47,085 nt of DNA from NCBI GenBank assembly GCA_024413875.1, contig JAKSVY010000002.1, forward strand, positions 1 through 47,085. Direction: 5' to 3'. A program made the translations under genes and the position numbers. The notes under the pieces were generated by a model, which was given only the letters and a program-made list of their open reading frames with translations, was not told where the DNA came from and ran no database searches. Source of the DNA: Bacilli bacterium. GTDB taxonomy: Bacteria; Bacillota_I; Bacilli_A; RFN20; CAG-826. This document shows, piece after piece, positions 34,154 to 42,498 of this stretch (positions are counted from its first letter, which is position 1; the number at the start of each line of letters is the position of its first letter).

Positions 34154-35278
34154 TTAGATTTTAGCACGACTTTTGTAAATTGCCACATTATGTGGCACAT
34201 AAATACGGAAAATTTGATTTTTTCCTTCAAATGAAAGCCATCCAAGACCTTGAATACCGATATCACGTCTATTGATTTCTGAAACCTTGATTTCGTAGAC
34301 ATCTAAATCCTTTAAGGATTTGATGCTCTTGTTTGCAGGTTTAACAATGCCCTTTTGAATCTTCTTAATGAATTTGTTAACTGCAACATCAGATGGTCTT
34401 TTTAAATATTCAATGGAACTTGAGAAATATAAATCAAAGTTTGTTTTAGGGCCTTCAACCATTTCTACTAAAGCAAGTCCACCAATCATAAGTGTTTGTT
34501 TCTTAGATAAAGAAACATCTTTCTTTACAACGGATTTGTTAACAGTGATAGCCTTCTTAAGTTGACTATCAACGTTATAGTCATAAGCATTATTAAGTTC
34601 CCAACCATTGATAGAATAAATAAAAGTCCCATCGTAAATTGGAATAATTAAAGAAGGTACATTTGTGCCTGGATAGTTATCAGTAACAATGTTACTGTTA
34701 CTAATGTTTTTATACGCTTTAAGATAATTTAACACCAATGTCTTTTTACCTGAAGATGCACTGCCAATCACAATAACATCTTTGTGACGTCTATATTTTT
34801 CAATAGCCTCACCAATCTTAGCGATATCATTTTCATCATCACCAGAAGTGATAAAAGATTCTTTAACTTTGATGCCAGCAACTGAGAATCTATGTCTTAA
34901 GTAATCAGTAATTTGATAATCAGATAATTGCTTTGGGAGAAGATCTTTTTTATTTCCAACCGCAATAACATTGCATCCAACTAAAAGTTGTGAGATTTCT
35001 TTATTAAAAGAACATTCAAATGAAAACATAGACACTACGTAAACGAACAAGCAGCGTCTTTTTTTAGCATCTTTCAATACTTTAATCATCTCAGCTGAAA
35101 CATGTGGCTCATTTGGCGTGTTTTGATACTTTTCTTGATTAAAACAAGCATCGCAGAAGATGAAATTTTGTCTTTCGTTTTCTAAAATGTCACGATTGCA
35201 GTATCCAGCAAGACCTTTATCATCACTTTGAAGGATTGCCCCACAGTTGTAACAAGTTTTTACTCTACTAATTCCCAT
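34154..35278 (-). CDS. yqeH: Ribosome assembly GTPase YqeH
   Basis: YqeH is a circularly permuted GTPase needed for 30S assembly. It starts with a zinc finger (CYNCGAIL ... YCNRD ... FCDACF), then the permuted G domain: GNKKDLLPK (G4) precedes GSASSGKKT (G1) and DNYPGTN (G3 region). The C-terminal domain ends with a phrase on LSFEGKNQIFRIYVPHNV. The G1 motif is unusual: the family normally has a GxxNVGKS form and here KS is replaced by KKT, though the lysine remains. The length of 374 is normal. Its start overlaps the yqeG stop by one base (TAATG). Confidence 0.93.
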   Translation of the reverse strand: MGISRVKTCYNCGAILQSDDKGLAGYCNRDILENERQNFIFCDACFNQEKYQNTPNEPHVSAEMIKVLKDAKKRRCLFVYVVSMFSFECSFNKEISQLLVGCNVIAVGNKKDLLPKQLSDYQITDYLRHRFSVAGIKVKESFITSGDDENDIAKIGEAIEKYRRHKDVIVIGSASSGKKTLVLNYLKAYKNISNSNIVTDNYPGTNVPSLIIPIYDGTFIYSINGWELNNAYDYNVDSQLKKAITVNKSVVKKDVSLSKKQTLMIGGLALVEMVEGPKTNFDLYFSSSIEYLKRPSDVAVNKFIKKIQKGIVKPANKSIKSLKDLDVYEIKVSEINRRDIGIQGLGWLSFEGKNQIFRIYVPHNVAIYKSRAKI

Positions 35279-35799
35279 TACATTTCACTCCATTCTTTGT
35301 ATAGTTGTTTTTTGATTAATTGTTTTCTATATATTCTATCGAATATACGGTTGAATCTTGTTGTAGGTTGATCCTCTTCAACAAGTTTATCAACTAAGAT
35401 AGAACGGACGTGCGCTCCATTAGCGGCTTGAATATCTGTAACAACTTGATCACCAACCATCATGATTTCTTCAAGTTTCATATTATTATCTTTAATTATT
35501 TTATTTAATTTAAAGGAAAAAGGTTTTCTGACACCACTAAAATATCTAACGCCTAAGTCTTTCGCGTAATTAGATACTCTATTGGAAGTGTTGTTTGAGA
35601 CAATTAATAATTCGATTCCAAGTTTATTTAATTCTTCTTTTAAGTTACGCGCAGGTTCAAGAGGTGTTAATTGTTTATACGAATCAAGAGTGTTATCTAG
35701 ATCAATAAAAAGATATCTAACTCCTTGCTTAACAAAGAAGTCTAGATTTACCTCATAGATGTTTTTCGCGTGACAAAATGGAATTAATCTTTTTCTCAT
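35278..35799 (-). CDS. yqeG: YqeG family HAD phosphatase
   Basis: The 173-residue protein has the HAD catalytic segment FIDLDNTLDSY (DxD), the second motif LLIVSNNTSNR and the acidic motif MMVGDQVVTDIQAANGAH. YqeG is a phosphatase of the phosphatidylglycerophosphatase-like HAD group found first in the yqeG-yqeH operon; its substrate in bacteria is not settled. No ribosome site is present, and an extended -10 box ends 8 bases before the ATG, so the operon mRNA may be leaderless. It follows the terminator of parC. Confidence 0.9.
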   Translation of the reverse strand: MRKRLIPFCHAKNIYEVNLDFFVKQGVRYLFIDLDNTLDSYKQLTPLEPARNLKEELNKLGIELLIVSNNTSNRVSNYAKDLGVRYFSGVRKPFSFKLNKIIKDNNMKLEEIMMVGDQVVTDIQAANGAHVRSILVDKLVEEDQPTTRFNRIFDRIYRKQLIKKQLYKEWSEM

Positions 35800-35807
35800 A
35801 TATATTT

Positions 35808-35816
35808 ATGATAACA
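35808..35816 (-). promoter_or_regulatory. Extended -10 promoter of the yqeG operon
   Basis: On the minus strand TG-T-TATCAT ends 8 bases before the yqeG ATG. The sequence upstream is the T-tail of the parC terminator, so there is little room for a -35 box. Confidence 0.5.
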
Positions 35817-35817
35817 A

Positions 35818-35845
35818 AAAAATCCTACATATTTGTAGGACTTTT
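35818..35845 (-). terminator. Terminator of parEC
   Basis: A 7-bp stem (TCCTACA/TGTAGGA, 35823-35840) is flanked by A and T runs on both sides, and on the minus strand is followed by seven Ts. Confidence 0.88.
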
Positions 35846-35859
35846 TGTAAGTAATAGGA

Positions 35860-38490
35860 TTAATCGAGTGATGGATCATCATCAAAGATAGAAATTTGAT
35901 GGTATCCAGTATCTTCTTCAGGTTCTTCTCTAATTACTTCTTCTTTTACTAGAGGTTCTTCTGAAGTAGTTTCAACCTTGACTTCAACTGGCTTTGGAAC
36001 ATATTCACTCTTCTCATTTTTAGAGATGTAATCATGTCCTTCAGCAAATGGTAAAACTAAGAATTCTTTTGCTTTTAATTCATAGTTTTGCTTTGCGTAT
36101 TTATCCATTGGAGTTAATGTGTAATCATTAATTTCAATAGTTCTAACTACGTTAGCGTTATCCATAACTCTAAGAGTTGTAGCTTTTTCCTTATCTTCAA
36201 TCTTTAAAGCATAGATAAGGTTATGAGGTTCACTCTTGAAGACGCGGAAGATTGTTGTTTGAGGTTTTCCAAGTCTCTTTGTAAGAGTTGCGTTACCAGC
36301 TTCAAAGATTCTAATGCATCCCTTATCAGTTAAGAGGATAATCTTTCCTTTTGAAGCGCTTGCAGGATAAGAAAGCATTGTAACAACATTAGCGTTAGCA
36401 AGCCCTGCCATACCCTTAACACCGCCACTTCTAAGTGATGATGGAGAAAGTTCATTTTCATTGAACATTGTTGCCATACCATTAGATGAGAAGATTAAGA
36501 GATTTGAATTACCATTTGTAAAGGCAATATCTGCAACTTCATCACCTGGTAATAATTTCATACATAAGACAGGCTTGTTGTATCTAGATACAACGAACTC
36601 ACTTAACATTGTTCTCTTGATTTGTCCGTGTTTAGAAATAAGGACCATACAAAGATCATCTCTAAACTTCTCAACAGCGAAGACTTTGATAATCTTTTCG
36701 TTAGGAGAAAGTGTTGCTAAGTAGTTAACGTGTTTACCTTCGTCTTTCCATTTATTTTCTTGGATTTCATGAACTGGGATATAAAGGTATGTACCAGCAT
36801 TTGTGAAACAAAGTAAGTAATCAGTAGTAACAGCTTGTCCCGAGTAAACAAGAACGTCCCCATCCTTAAGTCCTGGGAGTGCACCGTTGCTTGAGTTAAA
36901 TGACTTGAGTGAAGAACGTTTGATATAGCCATCACGTGTGACAGCAATCATTGTGTCTTCCTTATTAATTAAGTCACGTTTATCAACACTGTGGTCTGCT
37001 TTTTCAACGATTTGAGTCTTACGATCATAACCGTATTTTTTAGCGATTTCTTTTAAGTCAGAGATTAATAAACGGTCAAGTTTCTTTCTATCTGAGAGAA
37101 CACCATTTAAGAACTCAATTGTCTCTTCAAGTGTCTTCTTTTCATTGACCAAAGTTGTGATATCTGTGTTAGATAATTTATATAGTTGCATCATTGCAAT
37201 TGCTTCACTTTGTGGTTCAGTAAAACCAAAGGTTTTTTGTAAATTTTCCTTTACGTTTTTCTTATCTGTAGAAGCTCTAATAACTTTGATAACTTCATCA
37301 AGAATTGAGATAGCCTTAATAAGACCATTTACGATATCTAAACGAGATTCAGTTTTCTTTAATTCATATTTAGAACGACGAGTAAGAACATCGACTTGGT
37401 GATTAATATAACAATCAACAAAATCAAGAAGGTTCATAGTCTTTGGACGACCATTAACAATCGCAACCATATTTGCAGAATAAGATGTTGTTAATCCACT
37501 CTTATTCATTAAATATTTATAGATTGCTGTAATGTTTGCATCCTTCTTAATATCAATAGCAATTCTCATGCCTTGTCTATCGGTTTCATCACGAACTTCA
37601 AGAATGCCATCAATAGTCTTGTTGTGACGAATCATATCTAATTCATGAACAAGATTGATCTTAACTGTTTTATATGGGATTTCGTTAACAGCAATTTGTC
37701 TAACTTTGCCATCATCAATGATTTCTGTTTTAGCGACAACTTCAATTCTTCCACGACCAGTTTCATACATTTCCTTAAGTCCTGGGCCTTCATAAATAAG
37801 ACCACCAGTTGGGAAATCTGGACCAAGAATAAATTGTCTTAAATCATCAATTGAACAATTAACATGTCCAATACGATAAATAACCGCATCAATAACTTCT
37901 CTAAGGTTATGAGTTGGAATATCTGTTGCAATAGCAACAGCAATACCTTCAGTACCGTTTACAAGTAAGTTAGGGAAACGTGCTGGAAGAACGACTGGTT
38001 CATAGTCAGTATCGTCAAATGTCAATGACATATCGACTGTTTCTTTATCAATATCTGCGACTAATAATTCAGCAATTGCAGATAATCTACATTCAGTATA
38101 ACGATACGCTGCAGCTTGGTCGCCATCGATAGAACCATTGTTACCTTGGAAGTCAGTTAAAGGATTATTTAACTTCCAATCTTGTGACATACGGACTAAA
38201 GCTTCATAAATCGAGCTATCACCGTGTGGGTGGTAATGACCCATAACGTCACCGACAACCTTCGCACATTTTCTAGTTGGTCTAGAGTAAAGGTTACCAG
38301 TTCTATACATTGAATAAATGATTCTTCTTTGAACAGGTCTTAAACCATCACGAGCATCTGGAATAGCACGATCCTGGATAACACACTTAGCATAAGTAGC
38401 ATATCTACTACTCATGACTTCTTCCATTGGTTCAGTGTGAATAATTTCTTCAAAAGAAGGTTCAACAGGGACTACTTTTTTCTTCGCCAT
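35860..38490 (-). CDS. parC: Topoisomerase IV subunit A
   Basis: ParC cuts and rejoins DNA in the decatenating topoisomerase IV. The 876 residues include RDGLRPVQRRIIYSMY, KVVGDVMGHYHPHGDSSIYEALVRMSQDW and the active-site Tyr in AAAYRYTECRLS. A beta-pinwheel C-terminal domain follows (from about 510), with an acidic tail of about 55 residues. The GNNGSIDGD segment and the pairing with parE point to ParC rather than GyrA. The gene starts 2 bases after the parE stop, with GGAGG inside parE. Confidence 0.95.
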   Translation of the reverse strand: MAKKKVVPVEPSFEEIIHTEPMEEVMSSRYATYAKCVIQDRAIPDARDGLRPVQRRIIYSMYRTGNLYSRPTRKCAKVVGDVMGHYHPHGDSSIYEALVRMSQDWKLNNPLTDFQGNNGSIDGDQAAAYRYTECRLSAIAELLVADIDKETVDMSLTFDDTDYEPVVLPARFPNLLVNGTEGIAVAIATDIPTHNLREVIDAVIYRIGHVNCSIDDLRQFILGPDFPTGGLIYEGPGLKEMYETGRGRIEVVAKTEIIDDGKVRQIAVNEIPYKTVKINLVHELDMIRHNKTIDGILEVRDETDRQGMRIAIDIKKDANITAIYKYLMNKSGLTTSYSANMVAIVNGRPKTMNLLDFVDCYINHQVDVLTRRSKYELKKTESRLDIVNGLIKAISILDEVIKVIRASTDKKNVKENLQKTFGFTEPQSEAIAMMQLYKLSNTDITTLVNEKKTLEETIEFLNGVLSDRKKLDRLLISDLKEIAKKYGYDRKTQIVEKADHSVDKRDLINKEDTMIAVTRDGYIKRSSLKSFNSSNGALPGLKDGDVLVYSGQAVTTDYLLCFTNAGTYLYIPVHEIQENKWKDEGKHVNYLATLSPNEKIIKVFAVEKFRDDLCMVLISKHGQIKRTMLSEFVVSRYNKPVLCMKLLPGDEVADIAFTNGNSNLLIFSSNGMATMFNENELSPSSLRSGGVKGMAGLANANVVTMLSYPASASKGKIILLTDKGCIRIFEAGNATLTKRLGKPQTTIFRVFKSEPHNLIYALKIEDKEKATTLRVMDNANVVRTIEINDYTLTPMDKYAKQNYELKAKEFLVLPFAEGHDYISKNEKSEYVPKPVEVKVETTSEEPLVKEEVIREEPEEDTGYHQISIFDDDPSLD

Positions 38491-38492
38491 AA

Positions 38493-40433
38493 TTATTTAA
38501 CCTCCTCCATAAATGTATCAATTTCATTAAAATCAACATGTTCTTCAACCCATTTACGGCGTTCCGAAGAATCTTTACCCATTAAAATTGAGACATTAGT
38601 CTCAGCTAATAATGGATCTTCAATTGTGACCTTAGTAAGTTGTCTTGTTCTTGGGTCCATTGTTGATTCCCAGAGTTGTTCAGCATCCATTTCACCAAGT
38701 CCTTTGAAACGTGAAACGTGATAACCTGCACCAATCTCTTTTTTAGCGGCTTCAAGTTGGATATTATCCCAAGCATATTTATAGATTAACTTGTGATTAA
38801 CTTCTTTACTGACACGATATAAAGGTGGACAAGCAACGAATAATTTTCCATTAGTGATTAATGGTCTCATAAAGTGATAGAAGAATGTTAAAAGTAATGT
38901 TTGGATGTGTGCTCCATCATCATCAGCATCAGTCATGATAATAACTTTTCCATATCTTGCATCTTCAATATCGAAGTTTTGACCTACATCTGCACCGATA
39001 GTATTGATAATTGTTGAAAATTCTTGATTTGATCTCATTCTTTCAAGAGTAACACTATCAGTATTTAAAGGTTTTCCACGAAGTGGAAGAATTGCTTGGT
39101 GCATTCTATCTCTACCTTTTCTTGCAGAACCACCAGCTGATTCACCTTCAACGATGAATAATTCGTTTTTAGCGTATTCTTTTGATTGGGCTGGAGTAAG
39201 TTTGTCCGAAAGGACAAAGTCTACCTTTTTAGTTTTTGTGCCGCGAGCCTCTTCTTTTGCCTTACGAGCAGCATTTCTTGCAGTTTGTGCATCGACACAC
39301 TTTTTAATTAAAGTAACAGCGAATTCTTTATTCTCTGTTAAATAGTATGTCATTTGGTTGTAAATGAAGTTTGAAACAATATTAAGTGCTGCTGGAGTAC
39401 CTAACTTTTGTTTTGTTTGTCCTTCGTATTCAAGAAGTTTTTCTGGAATTCTAAGTGAGATGATTGCGGTTAAGCCTTCACGGATATCACTGCCTTCTAA
39501 TTTAGCTTTTGATCTAAGAAGGTTGTGTTCTTCAGCATAATCATTAACTGCTTTTGTGATACCACTCTTAAAACCAGTTTCGTGAGTACCGCCATCTCTT
39601 GTTCTTACGTTATTAGCGTATGAATAGATATTTTCGTTATAATCGTCCGAACAATATTGCAAAGCAATATCGACATTAATTCCTTCGATGACTGATTCAA
39701 ATGACATAACATCACCTAATGGTTTTTTATTAGCGTTTAATGATGAAAGGTAATCACTTAAACCTTTTTCATAGAAGAATTCTCTTTCAGTATCATTGCG
39801 TTCATCTTTCAAAATGAACTTAACATTCTTTAAAAGGAATGCCTTTTCTTGGAGAGCACCTGCAATTGTATCAGCATTAAAATTAACGGTTGTAAAGATT
39901 GCTGGATCTGGTTTGAATCTAACAATTGAACCATGTTTTTTAGTGTTACCCAATACTTCTAAAGGTGTTTCAAGTTTACCACCATCTTTGAATCTAATAT
40001 GGTGAATTTTGTTATATTTAAAGACAGTAACATCGCAATAAACGCTTAAAGCGTTTGTTACTGAAGAACCTACACCATGTAAACCAGCACTTGTTTGATA
40101 AGCTTTATCGCCAAATTTACCACCAGAGTGTAAGGTTGTGAAAAGAAGTTCAACTGCAGGCATGTTGGTTTTCTTATGCATATCAACTGGAATACCACGG
40201 CCTTCATCTTGAACTGAGACAGCACCATCTTTATGGATAGTTACTGTAATGAGGTTACCGAAACCATTAATTGCTTCATCAACTGCGTTATCTACAATTT
40301 CCCAAACAAGGTGATGTAAACCCATTGAGTTGGTTGAACCAATATACATGGCTGGTCTTTTTCTAACGCCAGCTAAACCGTCGAGTAAATCGATATTGCT
40401 AGCATCATAATTGTTGTAATCTTTTTCTGCCAT
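38493..40433 (-). CDS. parE: Topoisomerase IV subunit B
   Basis: ParE is the ATPase subunit of topoisomerase IV. The 646 residues have the GHKL ATP site (VWEIVDNAVDEAINGFG, DEGRGIPVD, GLHGVGSSVTNALS), the transducer domain and the TOPRIM domain (ELFIVEGESAGGSARKGRDR, IIMTDADDDGAHI), ending with the conserved RFKGLGEMD region. Its start is preceded by GGAAAG and an extended -10 box, divergent from plsY. Confidence 0.96.
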   Translation of the reverse strand: MAEKDYNNYDASNIDLLDGLAGVRKRPAMYIGSTNSMGLHHLVWEIVDNAVDEAINGFGNLITVTIHKDGAVSVQDEGRGIPVDMHKKTNMPAVELLFTTLHSGGKFGDKAYQTSAGLHGVGSSVTNALSVYCDVTVFKYNKIHHIRFKDGGKLETPLEVLGNTKKHGSIVRFKPDPAIFTTVNFNADTIAGALQEKAFLLKNVKFILKDERNDTEREFFYEKGLSDYLSSLNANKKPLGDVMSFESVIEGINVDIALQYCSDDYNENIYSYANNVRTRDGGTHETGFKSGITKAVNDYAEEHNLLRSKAKLEGSDIREGLTAIISLRIPEKLLEYEGQTKQKLGTPAALNIVSNFIYNQMTYYLTENKEFAVTLIKKCVDAQTARNAARKAKEEARGTKTKKVDFVLSDKLTPAQSKEYAKNELFIVEGESAGGSARKGRDRMHQAILPLRGKPLNTDSVTLERMRSNQEFSTIINTIGADVGQNFDIEDARYGKVIIMTDADDDGAHIQTLLLTFFYHFMRPLITNGKLFVACPPLYRVSKEVNHKLIYKYAWDNIQLEAAKKEIGAGYHVSRFKGLGEMDAEQLWESTMDPRTRQLTKVTIEDPLLAETNVSILMGKDSSERRKWVEEHVDFNEIDTFMEEVK

Positions 40434-40463
40434 TGTTATTAATCTTTCCTTAAAATCGTTTAG

Positions 40464-40472
40464 ATTATAACA
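40464..40472 (-). promoter_or_regulatory. Extended -10 promoter of parEC
   Basis: On the minus strand TG-T-TATAAT, a perfect extended -10, lies 30 bases before the parE ATG. It is back-to-back with the plsY promoter. Confidence 0.72.
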
Positions 40473-40480
40473 AAAAGCAG

Positions 40481-40509
40481 TTGGAAAAGTTAATAACTTT
40501 TATTATAAT
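40481..40509 (+). promoter_or_regulatory. Promoter of plsY with a palindrome in the spacer
   Basis: TTGGAA (40481-40486) and TATAAT (40504-40509) are 17 bases apart. A perfect 17-base palindrome (AAAAGTTA A TAACTTTT, 40485-40501) fills the spacer and may be an operator. It does not match the FapR operator I know from B. subtilis lipid genes. Confidence 0.75.
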
Positions 40510-40535
40510 GCTCTCATACCAGGAGGGTAAAAACG

Positions 40536-41276
40536 ATGGATATTATATTATATAATATTGTTATTGCACTCATCTCAGTTTTATTAGGATATTTTTTCGG
40601 TGCCATTCCATTTGGAATCATTCTTGGAAAGGTGTTTTTTCACCGCGATCCAAGAAATGAAGGTTCAGGAAATAGCGGCGGAACCAATGTTGGAAGAGTG
40701 TTTGGAAAGAAATTTGGAGTTATTTGTATCGCACTCGATGCAATTAAATGTGTAGTTCCATTAATTATTGTCTGGGCAGTCTTAAAATTCTCAGGTGTTA
40801 AAGAATTATTCCTCAATAAATTAGGACAACCAATGTTTGATGATGGAATTCTCTATATTTATCTTTCTGCGGTTGGCGCAATGCTTGGCCACTGTTATCC
40901 AATCTATGTTGGCTTCAAAGGTGGAAAGGCAGTTTCTTCATATGCAGGCTTTGGTCTAGGCACAGGATGGGGCGTTACTCTTGTTGGAGTTGCAGCATTC
41001 TTCATTACTCTAAAAAAGACAAAATATGTATCTCTCTCAAGCATGATGTTAGCCACTTTTTCTACGATTTTTTCTTGGATATTTTTTGGCCTTAATTTTA
41101 TCATCCCTGTTGAGTACAGAAATATTGTCATGTGGGGCAATGGAAATTACATGATTTTTGGATGGGAATTTGCTAGTGCTGTAACCATCGGTGCAATCCT
41201 CCTTATTTTACGTCATATTCCTAACATCAAAAGACTCATTGCGGGTACCGAATCCAAGATCAAATGGATGAAGTAA
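40536..41276 (+). CDS. plsY: Glycerol-3-phosphate acyltransferase PlsY
   Basis: PlsY is a membrane enzyme that transfers an acyl group from acyl phosphate to glycerol 3-phosphate, the first step of phospholipid synthesis. The three active-site motifs are visible: FGAIPFGIILGK with NEGSGNSGGTNVGR (motif 1), YVGFKGGKAVSSYAG (motif 2) and LRHIPNIKRLIAGTESK (motif 3). About six hydrophobic segments are present. At 246 residues it is longer than the usual 190-215, mainly in the segment around 80-105 and the loop before the last helices. Motif 1 has SGGTN where most have IGATN. The ribosome site is AGGAGGG. Confidence 0.93.
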   Translation: MDIILYNIVIALISVLLGYFFGAIPFGIILGKVFFHRDPRNEGSGNSGGTNVGRVFGKKFGVICIALDAIKCVVPLIIVWAVLKFSGVKELFLNKLGQPMFDDGILYIYLSAVGAMLGHCYPIYVGFKGGKAVSSYAGFGLGTGWGVTLVGVAAFFITLKKTKYVSLSSMMLATFSTIFSWIFFGLNFIIPVEYRNIVMWGNGNYMIFGWEFASAVTIGAILLILRHIPNIKRLIAGTESKIKWMK

Positions 41277-41304
41277 TTAGTATCGTTTTAGTATTTTTTT
41301 AGTA
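41276..41304 (+). repeat. 11-base-period motif array directly after plsY
   Basis: ATTAGTA (41276-41282), TTTAGTA (41287-41293) and TTTAGTA (41298-41304) start exactly 11 bases apart. The first unit overlaps the plsY stop codon. A DnaA-box match follows 11 bases after the last unit. Confidence 0.62.
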
Positions 41305-41326
41305 GTTTTAAAACGTGTGGAAAAAT

Positions 41327-41379
41327 AATTAGATTTGATTTGAGACTGCAAAAAGTTTCGATTAAATCTAATTTTTTTA
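41327..41379 (+). terminator. Long terminator of plsY
   Basis: About 20 base pairs with one bulge (outer arms AATTAGATTT and AAATCTAATT), loop GCAAAA, then a T-run. The arms lie at 41327-41347 and 41354-41373. Confidence 0.85.
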
Positions 41380-41607
41380 TTGACAAAATGAAAAATTAAC
41401 AAAAATTATCCACACTGCCACTTCCACTGCAACAGGATGGATAATTTATATATCTAATTATGATTACTTTTTAATCTGTTTTGCCAGTTAATTTTACGTG
41501 TTAATTCACTACTCTAATTCGCGCATTATTGATATCGATTTTGAGTTCGTTTTTTATATCAATTTGATGACTTTATTTTAAGCACAATAAATCTGTTTTG
41601 CAAGCAT

Positions 41608-41640
41608 AAAAAAATGGTACCGATTGATACCATTTTTTCA
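41608..41640 (-). terminator. Terminator of the efp unit
   Basis: A 9-bp stem (AAAATGGTA/TACCATTTT, 41611-41636) with loop CCGATTGA, flanked by A and T runs. It could act in both directions. Confidence 0.88.
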
Positions 41641-41657
41641 AGATTTTTTCTTTCAAC

Positions 41658-41891
41658 TTATTTTTGTGAATTTACGTTCTTCATGATTTGTCTGATTTGG
41701 GCTTCACTACAAGGTCTTCCCATTGATCTAAACATAGCACGAATCATCTTTTCGTTGATTGGTGGGTTCTTTGCTAATTCTCTTTTGAAGAACCAACGTG
41801 CTAAGAAGAATGTTCCAATTGCTACTGCTAAAACAACAGCGATAAGCATTCCTACAAAAGCACCTGTTTGCATTGTAACATCAAATAACAT
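41658..41891 (-). CDS. UPF0154 family small membrane protein (YneF-like)
   Basis: The 77-residue protein has one membrane helix (FVGMLIAVVLAVAIGTFFLARWFF) and the family block NPPINEKMIRAMFRSMGRPCSEAQIRQIMK. The role of YneF/UPF0154 proteins is unknown; they occur widely in Firmicutes. I start it at 41891, which has AGGAG eight bases upstream. The internal Met six codons later has none. It is the last gene of the unit and follows efp closely. Confidence 0.9.
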   Translation of the reverse strand: MLFDVTMQTGAFVGMLIAVVLAVAIGTFFLARWFFKRELAKNPPINEKMIRAMFRSMGRPCSEAQIRQIMKNVNSQK

Positions 41892-41906
41892 AGTGTTTTC
41901 TCCTTA

Positions 41907-42461
41907 TTATGCGCGTCCGTCGTATAATCCTGTATCTGTACGAACAAGGATGGTTTCACCATCTTCAATAAATAGAGGGACTTTTAAGCGATAGCCTGTT
42001 TCAAGTGTAGCGTATTTCATAGCTTTGTTAACTGTGTCGCCACGAACTGCAGGTTCGCATTCTGTAACTTGAAGAGCAATTGATACTGGGAAGTTGATAC
42101 CAAGGATTTCTCCTTCATAAGATAAAACTTCAATTTCAGCATTTGCAATAAGGAAGTTCATTTCCCATTCAAGTCTTGATTTTGCAATTTCAATTTGGTC
42201 ATATGTAACTTGATCCATGAATACGAGCATATCACCTGTGTCATATAAATATGACATTTTCTTCTTATCAAGGTGAACAGCTTCAACGTCATAACCTGAG
42301 TTACGAGAGATTTGAACAATTGATCCAGATCTCATATCTTTAGCCTTAATAGCAGCAACCATCTTTCTCATTGCAGTCTTATTTAATAAGATATCAATAC
42401 AAAGATAAAGACGATCTTCATCGATGAAATAGTTACCTGGTCTAATTTCTGTAACGTTCAT
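41907..42461 (-). CDS. efp: Elongation factor P with a non-canonical tip loop
   Basis: EF-P binds between the P and E sites and relieves stalling at proline runs. The 184 residues show three domains: the KOW-like domain I (VTEIRPGNYFIDEDRLYLCIDI), the OB domain II (SYLYDTGDMLVFMDQVTYDQIEI) and domain III (ATLETGYRLKVPLFIEDGETILVRTDTGLYDGRA). The domain I loop that contacts the peptidyl-tRNA is NKTAMRKMV (residues 27-35), where canonical EF-P has KPGKGAA with the modified lysine or arginine. The PGKG motif is absent and Met31 or Arg32 falls at the tip. No EF-P-modifying enzyme gene is present in this window. The ribosome site AAAGGAGG is strong. Confidence 0.93.
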   Translation of the reverse strand: MNVTEIRPGNYFIDEDRLYLCIDILLNKTAMRKMVAAIKAKDMRSGSIVQISRNSGYDVEAVHLDKKKMSYLYDTGDMLVFMDQVTYDQIEIAKSRLEWEMNFLIANAEIEVLSYEGEILGINFPVSIALQVTECEPAVRGDTVNKAMKYATLETGYRLKVPLFIEDGETILVRTDTGLYDGRA

Positions 42462-42498
42462 TAGTTTTCCTCCTTTAAAGTCAAATAATTATATATAT

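Larger units (their letters stand above)
41277..41657. other. 381-base gene-free region with DnaA-box-like sites between convergent genes
   Basis: It holds the motif array, a DnaA-box match TGTGGAAAA (41316-41324), the plsY terminator, a perfect TTATCCACA (41406-41414) with a degenerate inverted copy (GATGGATAA, 41436-41444), an AT-rich part, a TTGATAT/ATATCAA inverted repeat between about 41528 and 41561, and the terminator of the minus-strand unit. I see no gene. Confidence 0.55.
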
